A stretch of 52,597 nt of DNA from Muribaculaceae bacterium (GTDB lineage: Bacteria > Bacteroidota > Bacteroidia > Bacteroidales > Muribaculaceae), in NCBI GenBank assembly GCA_017548365.1, contig JAFZAC010000011.1, positions 1-52,597 on the forward strand. Direction: 5' to 3'. The notes beneath the pieces are model-generated. The model was given only the letters and a program-made list of their open reading frames with translations, searched no databases and was not told the DNA's origin. This document shows, piece by piece, positions 6,679 through 15,850 of this stretch (the first letter of the stretch is position 1; each line of letters opens with the position of its first letter). Both the position numbers and the translations under genes were made by a program.

Positions 6679-7731
6679 TTATTGTAAACGAATATTATAG
6701 AATCTAGCTAGACCCAACTTAAAGCATTTGGCAAAATATTCATGAGTGGTTTTTTCGCCCGACTTGACAGTTTTATCGTATAACTTTCTGATTACAAATT
6801 GAATAAATGACTCAACTGGCTTTGGAGGTAAAGGCATACCTAATTTAATTGCCATACCCCATAATGCGAGGATTTTTTTCCTATCCTCTTTTAATCGAAT
6901 GGTTTGAATCTTGGGTATAAGTATCGAATTGAAAGCATTGAGAACATCGGCATCAATACTTAAGATAGTTTCTTGTGAGGATCCATCATTGACTGGAGCC
7001 TCAGAGAATTTAGATTCGAGGCCATAGAATGAGAATCTATCAAATGTCTTGCGTTTGTTGAATGAGAAACATGCTACCACATCACCAAGTACTAAAGAGA
7101 CTATTTTTGTTTTACGATCATATTCGCAATAAATCATGCCTTCATGATGTTTTGAGAAATCTTTGCAGTACAAAACTTTATAAGAAAAAGGCAGTTTGTT
7201 CATTATTATGGAAGTATCGCCTTTTTGGTCTTTTGCTTGGATAAAGGCATTGAGTCGTTTCCTGAGAGCTTCTTCTAAATGTGTTGGTAATTTGAAGTAA
7301 AATACCTCGAACGCAGAGATTCGCCAAAGAAGTGAAACCCAAAAGAAATATGCATTACTAGGTTCAATGCGTCTTTGGTTAAAGAGATGATCGTGCCAGG
7401 GGGACTCAAGATATTCACCAAGTTTTCTTTCGCAATGGGGGCAGAAGATATAATCTTTTGAATCAGTATTTTGTTTCATCATATCCAGGCGTTCATCAGA
7501 CACTGAGTCAAAGCTGCGTAATAATTCTTCTTCTCTTACGCCTCGACCAATATAAGCGGTAGTAATATCTTCGTTAATTGTATAAAGCAATTCTTTATCC
7601 CGCTTATAACTGTGATCGACACTGGAAATCATGGCTATGAAAAAACTAGGGATAAGATGGGAATTAGTCTTATCCGCAGGTCTTAAGCGGCAGATCGCAC
7701 AAGGGGCATGATTACGTGTCGACTCTTTCAT
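6679..7731 (-). CDS. Zinc-knuckle (HNH-like) hypothetical protein
   Basis: The protein opens with CAIC, then SHLIPSFF, and about 85 residues later FCPHCERKLGEYLESPWHD. Two CxxC pairs and a conserved His-x-Ile-Pro are the pattern of a treble-clef zinc site, as in HNH-like proteins, though I cannot see a complete nuclease active site. The remaining 230 residues are mixed helix and strand with no motif I know. The first frame start is at 7785; I prefer ATG 7731 (MKESTRNHAP) because it begins just before the first Cys pair, but no ribosome site decides it. It stands between a broken sigma gene and an AbiE toxin-antitoxin pair, a setting typical of defence islands. A defence role is inference only. 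Confidence 0.65.
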   Translation of the reverse strand: MKESTRNHAPCAICRLRPADKTNSHLIPSFFIAMISSVDHSYKRDKELLYTINEDITTAYIGRGVREEELLRSFDSVSDERLDMMKQNTDSKDYIFCPHCERKLGEYLESPWHDHLFNQRRIEPSNAYFFWVSLLWRISAFEVFYFKLPTHLEEALRKRLNAFIQAKDQKGDTSIIMNKLPFSYKVLYCKDFSKHHEGMIYCEYDRKTKIVSLVLGDVVACFSFNKRKTFDRFSFYGLESKFSEAPVNDGSSQETILSIDADVLNAFNSILIPKIQTIRLKEDRKKILALWGMAIKLGMPLPPKPVESFIQFVIRKLYDKTVKSGEKTTHEYFAKCFKLGLARFYNIRLQ

Positions 7732-7836
7732 TCTTTTGACTGGTTTTGTGGATTGAAGAAATAGTAGTCTCGACCTTCTACACATTCAGGAGATATGGTG
7801 AAGTTGGCTGTTATTTTCAGACTAGTCATTGCAATG

Positions 7837-8844
7837 CTATGTACATTTTCTTACTCTCTCCTGCAATTCTTTTATCCTCTCCATCAGCGCATCGAACTCT
7901 AATGACTGACCATAGATGAAGAATCGCCTCATCTCGGCATAATCAGATCTCCATGCCTCCATTGCTCGTTCAGGAATCATGAAGTTGATGGTTGCCGGGG
8001 CATGTAGGTCATAATTAACATATTTCAAAGCATAGTATTTCCTGCGATGCTCTACTATAGCGTCATAGAGTGAGCAGTTTGCCAATGCTTCGCGACCATA
8101 TTGAGTGTCCATTAGTTTTTCCAAGTCGTAAAGATGACGAGACATTCGCATACTTCTTGAATTGTCTTTCTGGAACTCCTCGGCAAGCAGGAACATTTTT
8201 TCCAAGAATGTCCGAGTCGGAACCACTGTCTTTATCTTGCAATCGGCATCATAATCTTCACCCTCAAAACTTTGACCAATTAAAGATTGGATTTCACACA
8301 CCTCTGTTGGTTCATCCATAGAGAGGCAGCTAATCTCTATCTTTACACGTGGAGGAATATAACTGGCGGTATCTTCAATTATCGAAGGATAATGCAGTAA
8401 GATGACGGTTGGATCTTTATCCGAGTCTATTTGGTGCCATTCGCCATTTTTATCTTGTACTTGGGTCACGTTCTCAATGCTGTATCCCGTGATTCCCATA
8501 TCTTTTAATCGGGTATCCAGTTGAGTCGAAAGGGTTTCGTGGATATACTTTCTAGCAGACTTCCGCAACTTGTCGCGTTGACTCTTAGTTGTCTTATCTA
8601 TGCCAAAGAAAGAGTGACTGATGGCTAAGTCAATATCTTCAGAAAAACGCTCGATGAGGTGAAACCCTTTCGAGAGTGATGTACCTCCCTTGAATATTAA
8701 GAATTCGTGACAATCCGTTTGAGACAACGCCTTTAACGTTACTGTCACCCACCAGTCTTTTTCTATTGCTACTTGATTGATGCCTGGATGTTTGATTTCC
8801 GCCTGTTGTAACATCGCCAGACGGTCAACCAATTCATTATTCAT
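7837..8844 (-). CDS. AbiEii/AbiGii-type nucleotidyltransferase toxin
   Basis: The motif FKGGTSLSKGFHLIERFSED followed by IDLAI is the nucleotidyltransferase core (GG[ST]-x9-DxD-like) of the AbiEii/AbiGii family, here at about residues 51-75. The upstream EKDWWVT is also typical. In type IV systems the toxin modifies a cellular RNA acceptor and blocks growth, giving abortive infection of phage. The C-terminal region is helical (SMRMSRHLYDLEKLMDTQYG), as in relatives. The frame could begin at 8868 or 8859, but ATG 8844 overlaps the end of the antitoxin gene by only eight bases (ATGGATGAATAATG), the usual coupling. The neighbouring upstream gene is its partner. The family call is secure; activity is not shown. 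Confidence 0.88.
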   Translation of the reverse strand: MNNELVDRLAMLQQAEIKHPGINQVAIEKDWWVTVTLKALSQTDCHEFLIFKGGTSLSKGFHLIERFSEDIDLAISHSFFGIDKTTKSQRDKLRKSARKYIHETLSTQLDTRLKDMGITGYSIENVTQVQDKNGEWHQIDSDKDPTVILLHYPSIIEDTASYIPPRVKIEISCLSMDEPTEVCEIQSLIGQSFEGEDYDADCKIKTVVPTRTFLEKMFLLAEEFQKDNSRSMRMSRHLYDLEKLMDTQYGREALANCSLYDAIVEHRRKYYALKYVNYDLHAPATINFMIPERAMEAWRSDYAEMRRFFIYGQSLEFDALMERIKELQERVRKCT

Positions 8845-9475
8845 CCATAGTTTCCCCATAGTCTTCATTTGATTTAAGCATAGGTTTTACAATTCGTTTC
8901 ATCCAAGCAGGCATCAAATCCACATCCTTTGCCAAAGCCTCTTTATCAGGCTCTTTTTTTATCAATGTGCGTATTGTCTGCAACTCTTCTTCTCCCACAT
9001 TCTCTTGTTTCAACGCTCTAAGCGCTTGAACCAGCAATGCTATAAGTCGTGTCTCATAACAGAAGTTCTTTGGCACTCCACGTTTCAGCATTACTTGTTG
9101 ATTCGCTAATTTAACCGTCCTCTCGCTGCCAGTTGTCAAATAGGTATAATTCATCGGTATTTGGGTGGAGAGCCCTAAAGCATTCAACGCTGTCATACCA
9201 GAGGGTAAGATTTCCGCATTATCACGAGTGGCTATGGCCTGTACAATTTTCTCAACGGAGGGAAATACTACTCCGAATCGGCTTTTTCTCGGTTTAGCGT
9301 AAATACCCTGTGCGAGTTTCACCAATACGCCCTCACTTGTTAGCTCAGCCAAGGTTCCACCGACAAATTCAGAATGATATTCTAGAAAGTCGGAACGGAA
9401 CAATACACAGTCCTCTGGCATTGCCTCAATACGACTCCTAAGAGTATTAATATCATTAGAACTATTTCTGCTCAT
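8837..9475 (-). CDS. AbiEi-like antitoxin / transcriptional regulator (DUF6088 type)
   Basis: The N-terminus is a winged-helix-like domain: LFRSDFLEYHSEFVGGTLAE, then LTSEGVLVKLAQGIYAKPRK, the pattern seen in AbiEi and DUF6088 proteins. The rest (PSVEKIVQAIATRDNAEILP and GMTALNALGLSTQIPMNYTY) is the conserved C-terminal domain. It would repress its own operon and neutralise the adjacent toxin. A frame opens at 9511, but the promoter at 9509-9516 lies over that start. ATG 9475 is preceded by AAAGG at a proper distance and gives MSRNSSNDINTLRSRI, so I use it. The pair is the last unit of the island before comM fragment 2. Confidence 0.85.
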   Translation of the reverse strand: MSRNSSNDINTLRSRIEAMPEDCVLFRSDFLEYHSEFVGGTLAELTSEGVLVKLAQGIYAKPRKSRFGVVFPSVEKIVQAIATRDNAEILPSGMTALNALGLSTQIPMNYTYLTTGSERTVKLANQQVMLKRGVPKNFCYETRLIALLVQALRALKQENVGEEELQTIRTLIKKEPDKEALAKDVDLMPAWMKRIVKPMLKSNEDYGETMDE

Positions 9476-9508
9476 ATGACCTTTGAAATTTTGACAATTT
9501 TTCAAGTG

Positions 9509-9540
9509 CAAAGATAGCGAAAAAACTTCATATTACACAA
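9509..9540 (-). promoter_or_regulatory. Promoter of the AbiEi/AbiEii operon
   Basis: Minus-strand TATCTTTG (9516-9509) with TTG (9540-9538) 21 bp upstream. Transcription should begin near 9502, which rules out the ATG at 9511 and supports ATG 9475. Confidence 0.7.
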
Positions 9541-9708
9541 GGATTTGATGACTATTTATGTTTTTCATGCTTTTACAGCATAATTATAGCAATAAAAATA
9601 TATATTTCTTTCACAAATACACGAAAAGAAGAAAATTCACAAATCAGATTCGGCAAAGGCCACATTATCAAAACTTACAATCTATATTCTCAATAAAACT
9701 GTTTTTGT

Positions 9709-10437
9709 CCCACCACATAATCGTATACTTGTGCCGTCGCCTTAGTTGGCGGCGGCACTTATCCCACGCCTGGGGAAATCAGCTTGGCTCACAATGGGGT
9801 GCTCTTTCTTGATGAGCTCCCTGAATTCAATCGCTCCGTTTTGGAGGTGATGCGACAACCACTTGAAGACCGACATATTTCAATCAGCCGTGCAAAGTAT
9901 AGCATTGACTATCCCGCATCGTTTATGCTTGTGGCTTCGATGAATCCGTGTCCTTGCGGCTACTACGGACATCCAACCAAGCAGTGCATCTGCACGCCGC
10001 ATCAGCGGCATCAATATATGGGGAAAATCAGCGGGCCTTTGCTGGACCGTATCGATCTGCAAGTTGAAGTGCAGCCTGTCAACTTCGACCAGATGTCGAG
10101 CAAAGCACCAGGAGAACCAAGTGCTGCGATAAGGGAACGTGTCATCAAGGCGCGTGCCATCCAGAGTCTTCGTTACAAGAACCATTCCGGCATTCACTGC
10201 AACGCACAGATGACCACCGCCCTCTTGCACAAATACGCCGAGCCCGATGCCGAAGGAATGGAAAAACTCCGCGAGGCCATCACCAAGATGAACATGAGCG
10301 CCAGAGCCTACGACCGCATCCTAAAAGTCGCCCGCACCATCGCCGACCTCGAAGCCAGCGTCACCGTCCGCCAGCGCTACATCATGGAAGACATTGGTTA
10401 TCGAAACCTCGACTGCGGCGACTGCTTCAACATATAA
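9709..10437 (+). pseudogene. comM/yifB-type Mg-chelatase-like ATPase, 3' fragment (copy 2)
   Basis: Second copy of the same 729-bp ComM fragment in the same direction, starting at the same CCCACCACATAATCGTATA sequence and ending at an equivalent stop. The protein part is [47 protein letters not shown] and the C-terminal helices with [16 protein letters not shown]. It lacks the Walker A half and carries the same frame-breaking junction near its 5' end as copy 1. The two copies differ at many silent positions but few residues, so selection or recombination has kept the protein sequence. A 17-bp perfect hairpin follows three bases after the stop. It is not a complete gene. Confidence 0.8.
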
Positions 10438-10439
10438 AA

Positions 10440-10478
10440 ATACTACAAGAGCTGGTGGAAAACCAGCTCTTGTAGTAT
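10440..10478. terminator. Strong bidirectional terminator, 17-bp perfect stem
   Basis: ATACTACAAGAGCTGGT (10440-10456) and its exact complement (10462-10478) close on the loop GGAAA. A T-run follows on the minus strand. It separates the converging comM fragment and the gene at 10514. Confidence 0.85.
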
Positions 10479-10513
10479 TGTTCTGAATAACTTGAGTAAG
10501 CTCAGTTCTGCGC

Positions 10514-12352
10514 TCACTTAATCACGACTTTTTTGCCGTTGTGGATGTAGATGCCGGGAGTAGTTGGCATAGTGTTGAACTTAACGCCAAGGAGGTTGTA
10601 ATAAGCATTGTCGGCCTTAGTGTCAATACCAACAGTGTTGATGCCGGTAGCTTCTCTGGAAACTGTCATCACTAGAGGCTCGGGAAGGCCTTTGCCATCA
10701 GGAGTAGTGGGTTGCATAACAGTGATGGTGTACTTGCCGTCACCAACAACCTTGAAGTTTGCTCCGTCAACGAGCTCAATTGCCTGGTTGAGCAGATTGT
10801 CGTTTATCTCGAAGTAACCAACTTGGTTCTCGTCAACACCGCCGAACCATTTCCAACCATTGGTCGAAGTCTCATCGGGAGTGATGAGCTTGAATTCGGT
10901 ACCGTCCTCGAGCTCAATCTCAACAGTGAACTTATCATCCTCAAATGCCAATGGAACTCGTCCTTCTTCATTCTGCCAGTTCCAACCATTGAAGCTGCCC
11001 ACCAGGTAGAGTTCATCAATGGTAGGAATGCTTTCAGAAAGGGTGGTAAATACTACGTTCGGTGTCCAGAGGCTTATTACATCGTCTTCAATGGCACACA
11101 CTTGGACTTCATATTCGGTTCCCGGCTCAAGATTGTTAATAGTGTAGGGATTGGACACATCGTCACATTCAATCCATTCGGGCGGTAAGACTTCGGTAGC
11201 ATCGGGGACAATCACTTGCACATCATCGATGTTCAGCCAGAACTGATCGGTGCAGTTAAAGTGACGAATGGCGAGATATCCATAGCCCTCATACTCGCTC
11301 AAGTCGAAACTGTATTCCTGGAAATTAACGGAACTGGTATAAATATCGGATATTGCGACAAAATCTTCAACCGAGGTCCACTCGTCGCCTTCGTACACAT
11401 AGACTTGGAATTGCTCGTTGGCATACATGGCAGTATTTTCCTGTGCTACCGCCCAGAACGAAAATTGTCCACCAAGTTTTACCTTTGGAGTAATAATCCA
11501 GTTGTCGGGAGTAAGAGCACCTGTACTGCTGTCATAGCTTGCCGAGTACATTACGCTGTTGCCACTATGTGCCTTCACCTTCGAATCTATCCACGTCCAA
11601 CTTTTGCCGTCACCATCGGCATCTACAATAGTGAAATCTGTTACCTGGTCTTGATCCTCAAAGTCCCAGAAGTGGTTAGCGCCCGACAAGTCAACATGTT
11701 CACGATAGCGCAGGTTATACTTGCTAGCATCGCTTGTCCAAGACACTTCGGCACTATTCACATCGGGAACTACAGTCAGGTCGGTAGGTGCAGGAACTTT
11801 AAAGTCCTTATACACAACCATTCCGTAAGAATAGAATATGAAACCTTGCTGGTTTGGATAGATATTCTCCAGATAGAAGTTGGTAAGTGTGAACACCTGT
11901 GTAGCTTGATCATAATGGAACTTGAGACTGCTGAAGTTTACTGCATCATCCGTGCCACAGGCATAAACATTATAGTCGCCAAAGGTACCACAGTACTGTC
12001 CGTTCTGAAAAGTGGCCATATTGCCATCAAGCCTTCCTTTAATCCAGGCATTAGGACATGTATAGACTACCCCTTGGAAGTAGACGTCATCACCATCAAA
12101 GGCAACCGAAATAGGGTTATCATTAACATACGGAGTATTGTTTTCTCCATAATAGTAGATAGCTTCTACTGCCCAATCGGTTTCAACCACAGCAGTTTCA
12201 GGCAACGTTACCAGAACATCGTCTTTCGTGAAATTCGCGTTGCTTCTCTTAATTCCAGGATAGGTCATTATGGCCTCCTGGGGAATCATTTGTGCAAATG
12301 ATGCAACGGCAATTACCAAAGCCATTGCAAATGTTGTGTAAAATCTTTTCAT
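10514..12352 (-). CDS. Secreted multidomain surface protein (choice-of-anchor J / FnIII / SusE-F-like)
   Basis: The signal peptide is MKRFYTTFAMALVIAVASFA (ATG 12352; an in-frame ATG two codons earlier is possible). A beta domain follows to about residue 190, then a fibronectin-III-like part (PAPTDLTVVPDVNSAEVSW). A choice-of-anchor J or cleaved-adhesin-like domain comes next, with HFWDFEDQDQVTDFTIVDAD, SWTWIDSK and LNIDDVQV. A second FnIII strand set is followed by ELYLVGSFNGWNWQNEEGR, the carbohydrate-binding-like module of SusE/SusF-type proteins. The protein ends with YYNLLGVKF and PGIYIHNGKKVVIK, the short tail common on exported Bacteroidales proteins (T9SS-like or related). It probably binds glycan or host material at the cell surface. 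It has its own promoter at 12391-12421 and terminator at 10440-10478, so it is a single-gene unit. Confidence 0.8.
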   Translation of the reverse strand: MKRFYTTFAMALVIAVASFAQMIPQEAIMTYPGIKRSNANFTKDDVLVTLPETAVVETDWAVEAIYYYGENNTPYVNDNPISVAFDGDDVYFQGVVYTCPNAWIKGRLDGNMATFQNGQYCGTFGDYNVYACGTDDAVNFSSLKFHYDQATQVFTLTNFYLENIYPNQQGFIFYSYGMVVYKDFKVPAPTDLTVVPDVNSAEVSWTSDASKYNLRYREHVDLSGANHFWDFEDQDQVTDFTIVDADGDGKSWTWIDSKVKAHSGNSVMYSASYDSSTGALTPDNWIITPKVKLGGQFSFWAVAQENTAMYANEQFQVYVYEGDEWTSVEDFVAISDIYTSSVNFQEYSFDLSEYEGYGYLAIRHFNCTDQFWLNIDDVQVIVPDATEVLPPEWIECDDVSNPYTINNLEPGTEYEVQVCAIEDDVISLWTPNVVFTTLSESIPTIDELYLVGSFNGWNWQNEEGRVPLAFEDDKFTVEIELEDGTEFKLITPDETSTNGWKWFGGVDENQVGYFEINDNLLNQAIELVDGANFKVVGDGKYTITVMQPTTPDGKGLPEPLVMTVSREATGINTVGIDTKADNAYYNLLGVKFNTMPTTPGIYIHNGKKVVIK

Positions 12353-12358
12353 AATCAC

Positions 12359-12788
12359 TTGATTTGGTTAATAGTTAGCATTTTATATTGCAAAGTAAAT
12401 GAAAAAAAAATAATAATCCAATGATTTTTCATTTTTATTGCATATATATGAAATTATAACTATCGATTACAGCCATTTAAGAAGAATACTGCATCCAAAA
12501 TAAGATGCAGCAGGACCTAAACACACACTTTCTGCCTATTTCTTGCCGATATCGATAAGATACAGTGTTATTAGTGCAATTATTTGGTGCTTTTTTCAAG
12601 AGTGTGGATTTTTTTACTTCTCTAATATATACATATTGCGGAAGCTTTTTGTTTCTCGATAATCAAAATTAGATTTTTGCCATTTGCTGTTTTTTGGAAG
12701 AATATTTGCATAATCCAATATTCTTTCAGACTTTTGCAGCCAAATCGAGAAACTTAGCAACAACACACTTAAAAGATAAGTATTCATA
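12359..12788. other. Divergent intergenic region with two promoters
   Basis: A 430-bp gap. It contains the minus-strand promoter of the secreted protein (12391-12421), a hairpin CTGCATC/GATGCAG (12489-12510), and a plus-strand candidate promoter for the exporter, TTG (12677-12679), 21 bp, AATATTTG (12701-12708). I see no gene here. Confidence 0.5.
12391..12421 (-). promoter_or_regulatory. Promoter of the secreted surface protein gene
   Basis: Minus-strand TTACTTTG (12398-12391), one mismatch from TAnnTTTG, with TTG (12421-12419) exactly 20 bp upstream. Confidence 0.55.
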
Positions 12789-14102
12789 ATGGCTACAAGC
12801 AACAAAAAGCCCCTAAATGACAGTGATTTAGACAATCAGACCAATTTTGCCGAAGTGCTGGATGTGGCATCTAAGGCTGGTCACATACTGCTTGAGAATG
12901 GAGCCGAAATCTCTCGCGTAGAGGACATTATGAGCCGCATCGCTTCGCATTTTGGTGTGGATTCGGGAAATTTCTTTGTTCTTTCTAATGGAATCTTCAC
13001 CACTGGCCATGCCAACAAGATTACGAAGTCGGGCGCGCAGGCTTCAACCTATGCCAACGTGGAGTTTATTCCACTGCGTAGTATTCAGCTGTCGAAGGTG
13101 GTGGCAGTCAATCGACTCAGCTATGATATTGCCAATGGTAGATTGGGGCTTGCCGAGGCTCGCGAACAACTAAATCGCATCGCAGCGTCCAAGCCAAAAC
13201 CTGCATGGGAGCAAATCTTGGGTTCAGGATTGGGTGCTGGAGGATTTTGTGCTGTTTTTGGCGGTGGATGGATGGACTGTCTTGCAGCACTGGTAGTAGG
13301 GCTGTTGCTTTATCTCTTTGTGCTGGGGCTGAGCGCTCGTTATCTTTCGAAGATTGTTGGTGGCATTTGCAACGCTTTGGTTGCCACGGTGCTGTGCATT
13401 GTGTGCTGGCGCATGAATTTTGGCGACAGTCTTGCCAACGTCATCATTGGCGCTATCATGCCACTGATTCCTGGTGTGCCTTTTGTCAATGGAGTTCGCG
13501 ACCTTGCCAACTCGGACTATATCGCTGGTTTCACCCGGCTCACCGACGCAATGCTTGGTTTCTTCTGTATCGCAGTGGGAGTGTCGCTTGCTTTCATTGT
13601 CGATGGCTATATGCATGGAGGAGTGGTGGATATCAGTATGACAGTGAGCCCGCAAACCGCCAGCTTGCTCTTACAAGCGCTTGCCGCATTCATTGGCACT
13701 GCGGCATTTGCGTTGCTCTTTGGCATTGACCGTGAGCATTATGTGCCTGCTGGCGTGATTGGCGCCATAGGTTGGGCTATATACTTGATTTTGGTGCGCC
13801 AGTGCGGTGCCACACCTGTTACCGCAACACTTGCCTCATCGATTCTTGTGTGCATACTGTCGCGCATGGCAGCTATCCCGTTCCGCATACCTGCTCAAGG
13901 ATTTTTGCTTTGTGGCATCTTCCCTCTCGTTCCTGGTGCGGGCATCTTCTGGTTTACCTATTATTTGACAGACTCTCAATTCGACTTGTCGATGCAGAGC
14001 GGATGGATGGCGAGCAAGGTTGCCATCGCCATAGTCTTGGGTATAATTCTTGCAATGGAATTACCGCAGCGCTTGTTCTCACACAACCACCGTACGCATT
14101 GA
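12789..14102 (+). CDS. ThrE-type threonine/serine exporter (fused two-domain form)
   Basis: A 437-residue membrane protein. The N-terminal soluble half (residues 1-150) has the ThrE/YjjP pattern: AGHILLENGAEISRVEDIM and then NFFVLSNGIFTT. About ten transmembrane segments follow: WMDCLAALVVGLLLYLFVLG, ICNALVATVLCIVCW, VIIGAIMPLIPGVPFVNGVR and, in the C-terminal YjjB-like half, ASLLLQALAAFIGTAAFALL and GFLLCGIFPLVPGAGIFW. The repeated PLIPG and PLVPG motifs are characteristic. It exports threonine and serine using the proton gradient in characterised relatives. It is monocistronic and meets the acyl-CoA synthetase gene head to head at its 3' end. Confidence 0.85.
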   Translation: MATSNKKPLNDSDLDNQTNFAEVLDVASKAGHILLENGAEISRVEDIMSRIASHFGVDSGNFFVLSNGIFTTGHANKITKSGAQASTYANVEFIPLRSIQLSKVVAVNRLSYDIANGRLGLAEAREQLNRIAASKPKPAWEQILGSGLGAGGFCAVFGGGWMDCLAALVVGLLLYLFVLGLSARYLSKIVGGICNALVATVLCIVCWRMNFGDSLANVIIGAIMPLIPGVPFVNGVRDLANSDYIAGFTRLTDAMLGFFCIAVGVSLAFIVDGYMHGGVVDISMTVSPQTASLLLQALAAFIGTAAFALLFGIDREHYVPAGVIGAIGWAIYLILVRQCGATPVTATLASSILVCILSRMAAIPFRIPAQGFLLCGIFPLVPGAGIFWFTYYLTDSQFDLSMQSGWMASKVAIAIVLGIILAMELPQRLFSHNHRTH

Positions 14103-14103
14103 G

Positions 14104-14123
14104 GTCCCCCATATCCAAAGTGG
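14104..14123. terminator. Short hairpin between converging genes
   Basis: CCCCA and TGGGG arms around 14107-14122 lie two bases past the exporter stop. A second weak inverted repeat (TACAAGAA / TTCTTCTTATTTGTA) follows. It probably ends both converging genes. Confidence 0.4.
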
Positions 14124-14145
14124 GGTTACAAGAAAAAGGTTCTTC

Positions 14146-15765
14146 TTATTTGTACAGGAAGCGTTTAATGCTCATCTTCGGGGTTTTCTCGAAGGGGGCA
14201 TCCATTAATTCCACCTTGGTAATCTTGCTGTAATTAGGAAGGGATGTGTTGGCTTCTTCACGAATAAGATCTGGAATAGATGCTCGTGTCTCGTCGTCGA
14301 TGTCTTCGGGTGGCTCAGAGTAGACAAGTGCCACAATTTTCCCGCCACGGTCTACCACAAGGCATTCAGTCACATACTGGCAGTTGGACACAACGGCTTC
14401 AACCTCTTCGGGGTAAATGTTCTGACCCGAGGAGTTGAGAATCATCGATTTGATGCGTCCGCGTATGAAGATGTTGCCATTTTTGTCCATCACGCCGAGA
14501 TCTCCAGTGCGGAACCATCCGTCGTCGGTGAACGATGCTGTAGTAGCTTCGGGATTCTTGTAATAGCCAATGGTGAGGTTGGCGCCTCGGGCTTGAATCT
14601 CGCCGGCTTTGTGTTGTGGATCTTCGGAGTCAATGCGGATTTCATGCACTGGTTTGCCGCAAGACCCAGGCGCAAACTCTTTCCACCATGAATAGCCTAG
14701 AAGCGGGCAAGCCTCAGTCATTCCGTAGCCCACGGTAAACGGCAGTTTCATTTTCTTGAAACACTGTTCGGCTTCGGGATTGAGTGCAGCGCCACCCATG
14801 ATGAAGCATTGCACCTGACCACCAAACACTTTCATGATGGTTTTGCGTGCTGCTCGGTAAATGATCTTCTTCATGCCTGGAATGAGTAATAGTTTTTTCC
14901 TTTTCTCCAATGCAGGTTTGATAGAGTTGGAATAGATTTTTTCCATCACCAATGGCACGGTAATCACCATATAGGGCCTCACTTCCTGCATAGCTTTTAG
15001 GAGGGTAGTGGGTGATGGTGTTTTACCCAGGAAATAGACGGTGACGCCGTCCACGTTGGGGTGAATAAACTCGATTGCCAGGCCATACATATGTGCCATG
15101 GGAAGCATTGAAACGATGGTTTCACCAGGCGTATTGGGGAAATGGGCGTTGGCAAAATTGTCGGTATCACTCATAGCACCGTAGGTAAGCATCACTCCCT
15201 TGGGGGTGCCTGTGGTCCCCGATGTGTAGTTGATGATTGCCAAATCATAGAAGTTGTCGCCGGGATAAGACACATCTCCTGGCAGCATACCGTTGGGATA
15301 TTGTTTCTTAAAAGCCTCCTCGCGATTTTCCCATGCCTTGGCCACGGCCTCATCGCGATGCCATAGCAGGTTATTATTCTTCACATCGATGGCGGCTTTG
15401 AGGTTGGGCATATCATCGGGGTTCATCTTTGCCCAGATATCGTCGTTGGTAAATAGCAGGACGCTATCTGAATGGTTGGTGAGTTTTGAGACGCTGTCGG
15501 GGTGGAAGTCGGCAAGGATGGGAACAACCACACACTCGTTCACGTTAATGCCCCAGAACGTCATTCCCCAGCGGGCTGAGTTGCGGGCGCAAATGGCAAT
15601 TTTATCGCCTTTCTTGATTCCTGTGGCGGCAAAGAAGAGTCGCATCTGCTCGACGTGAGTGGCAAGATTGCCATAGGTAAACGACTCGCCTCCATAGTCG
15701 CACAGGGCTTTCAGGTTCCAATGATTGTGTACGGTGTCTTCCAAATTCTTCAGATAGTGTCTCAT
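14146..15765 (-). CDS. AMP-binding long-chain acyl-CoA synthetase-like enzyme
   Basis: A 539-residue member of the ANL adenylating family. The P-loop is INYTSGTTGTPKGVML (about residue 178), the A5 motif is VGYGMTEACPLLGYS (about 343), and the A7-A8 region is WFRTGDLGVMDKNGN and RGRIKSMILNSSGQNIYPEE. It ends with the A10 lysine in KMSIKRFLYK. It activates fatty acids with ATP and joins them to CoA; the exact chain length cannot be read from the sequence. Its length is near the short end for FadD-like enzymes. A promoter-like TACCTTTG lies at 15843-15850. It is transcribed alone and converges with the exporter gene. Confidence 0.88.
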   Translation of the reverse strand: MRHYLKNLEDTVHNHWNLKALCDYGGESFTYGNLATHVEQMRLFFAATGIKKGDKIAICARNSARWGMTFWGINVNECVVVPILADFHPDSVSKLTNHSDSVLLFTNDDIWAKMNPDDMPNLKAAIDVKNNNLLWHRDEAVAKAWENREEAFKKQYPNGMLPGDVSYPGDNFYDLAIINYTSGTTGTPKGVMLTYGAMSDTDNFANAHFPNTPGETIVSMLPMAHMYGLAIEFIHPNVDGVTVYFLGKTPSPTTLLKAMQEVRPYMVITVPLVMEKIYSNSIKPALEKRKKLLLIPGMKKIIYRAARKTIMKVFGGQVQCFIMGGAALNPEAEQCFKKMKLPFTVGYGMTEACPLLGYSWWKEFAPGSCGKPVHEIRIDSEDPQHKAGEIQARGANLTIGYYKNPEATTASFTDDGWFRTGDLGVMDKNGNIFIRGRIKSMILNSSGQNIYPEEVEAVVSNCQYVTECLVVDRGGKIVALVYSEPPEDIDDETRASIPDLIREEANTSLPNYSKITKVELMDAPFEKTPKMSIKRFLYK

Positions 15766-15842
15766 ATATCTATTGCTTGTGTTATTGATATTGTAAAACA
15801 GCTCACATAATAAACGATGTGGCCATAGTTAACTAATTGTCA

Positions 15843-15850
15843 CAAAGGTA
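15843..15850 (-). promoter_or_regulatory. -7 element for the acyl-CoA synthetase gene
   Basis: Minus-strand TACCTTTG fits TAnnTTTG; the -33 position has no clear TTG. It lies 78 bases before the start codon. Confidence 0.5.

Noticed and set aside
11216..12301. Plus-strand open frame of 361 codons
   Set aside because: Antisense to the secreted protein with its signal peptide and FnIII-like repeats; it results from codon bias.
13205..13729. Overlapping plus-strand frames within the ThrE-type gene
   Set aside because: Composition rich in Trp/Cys/Arg and the known membrane helices are in the other frame.
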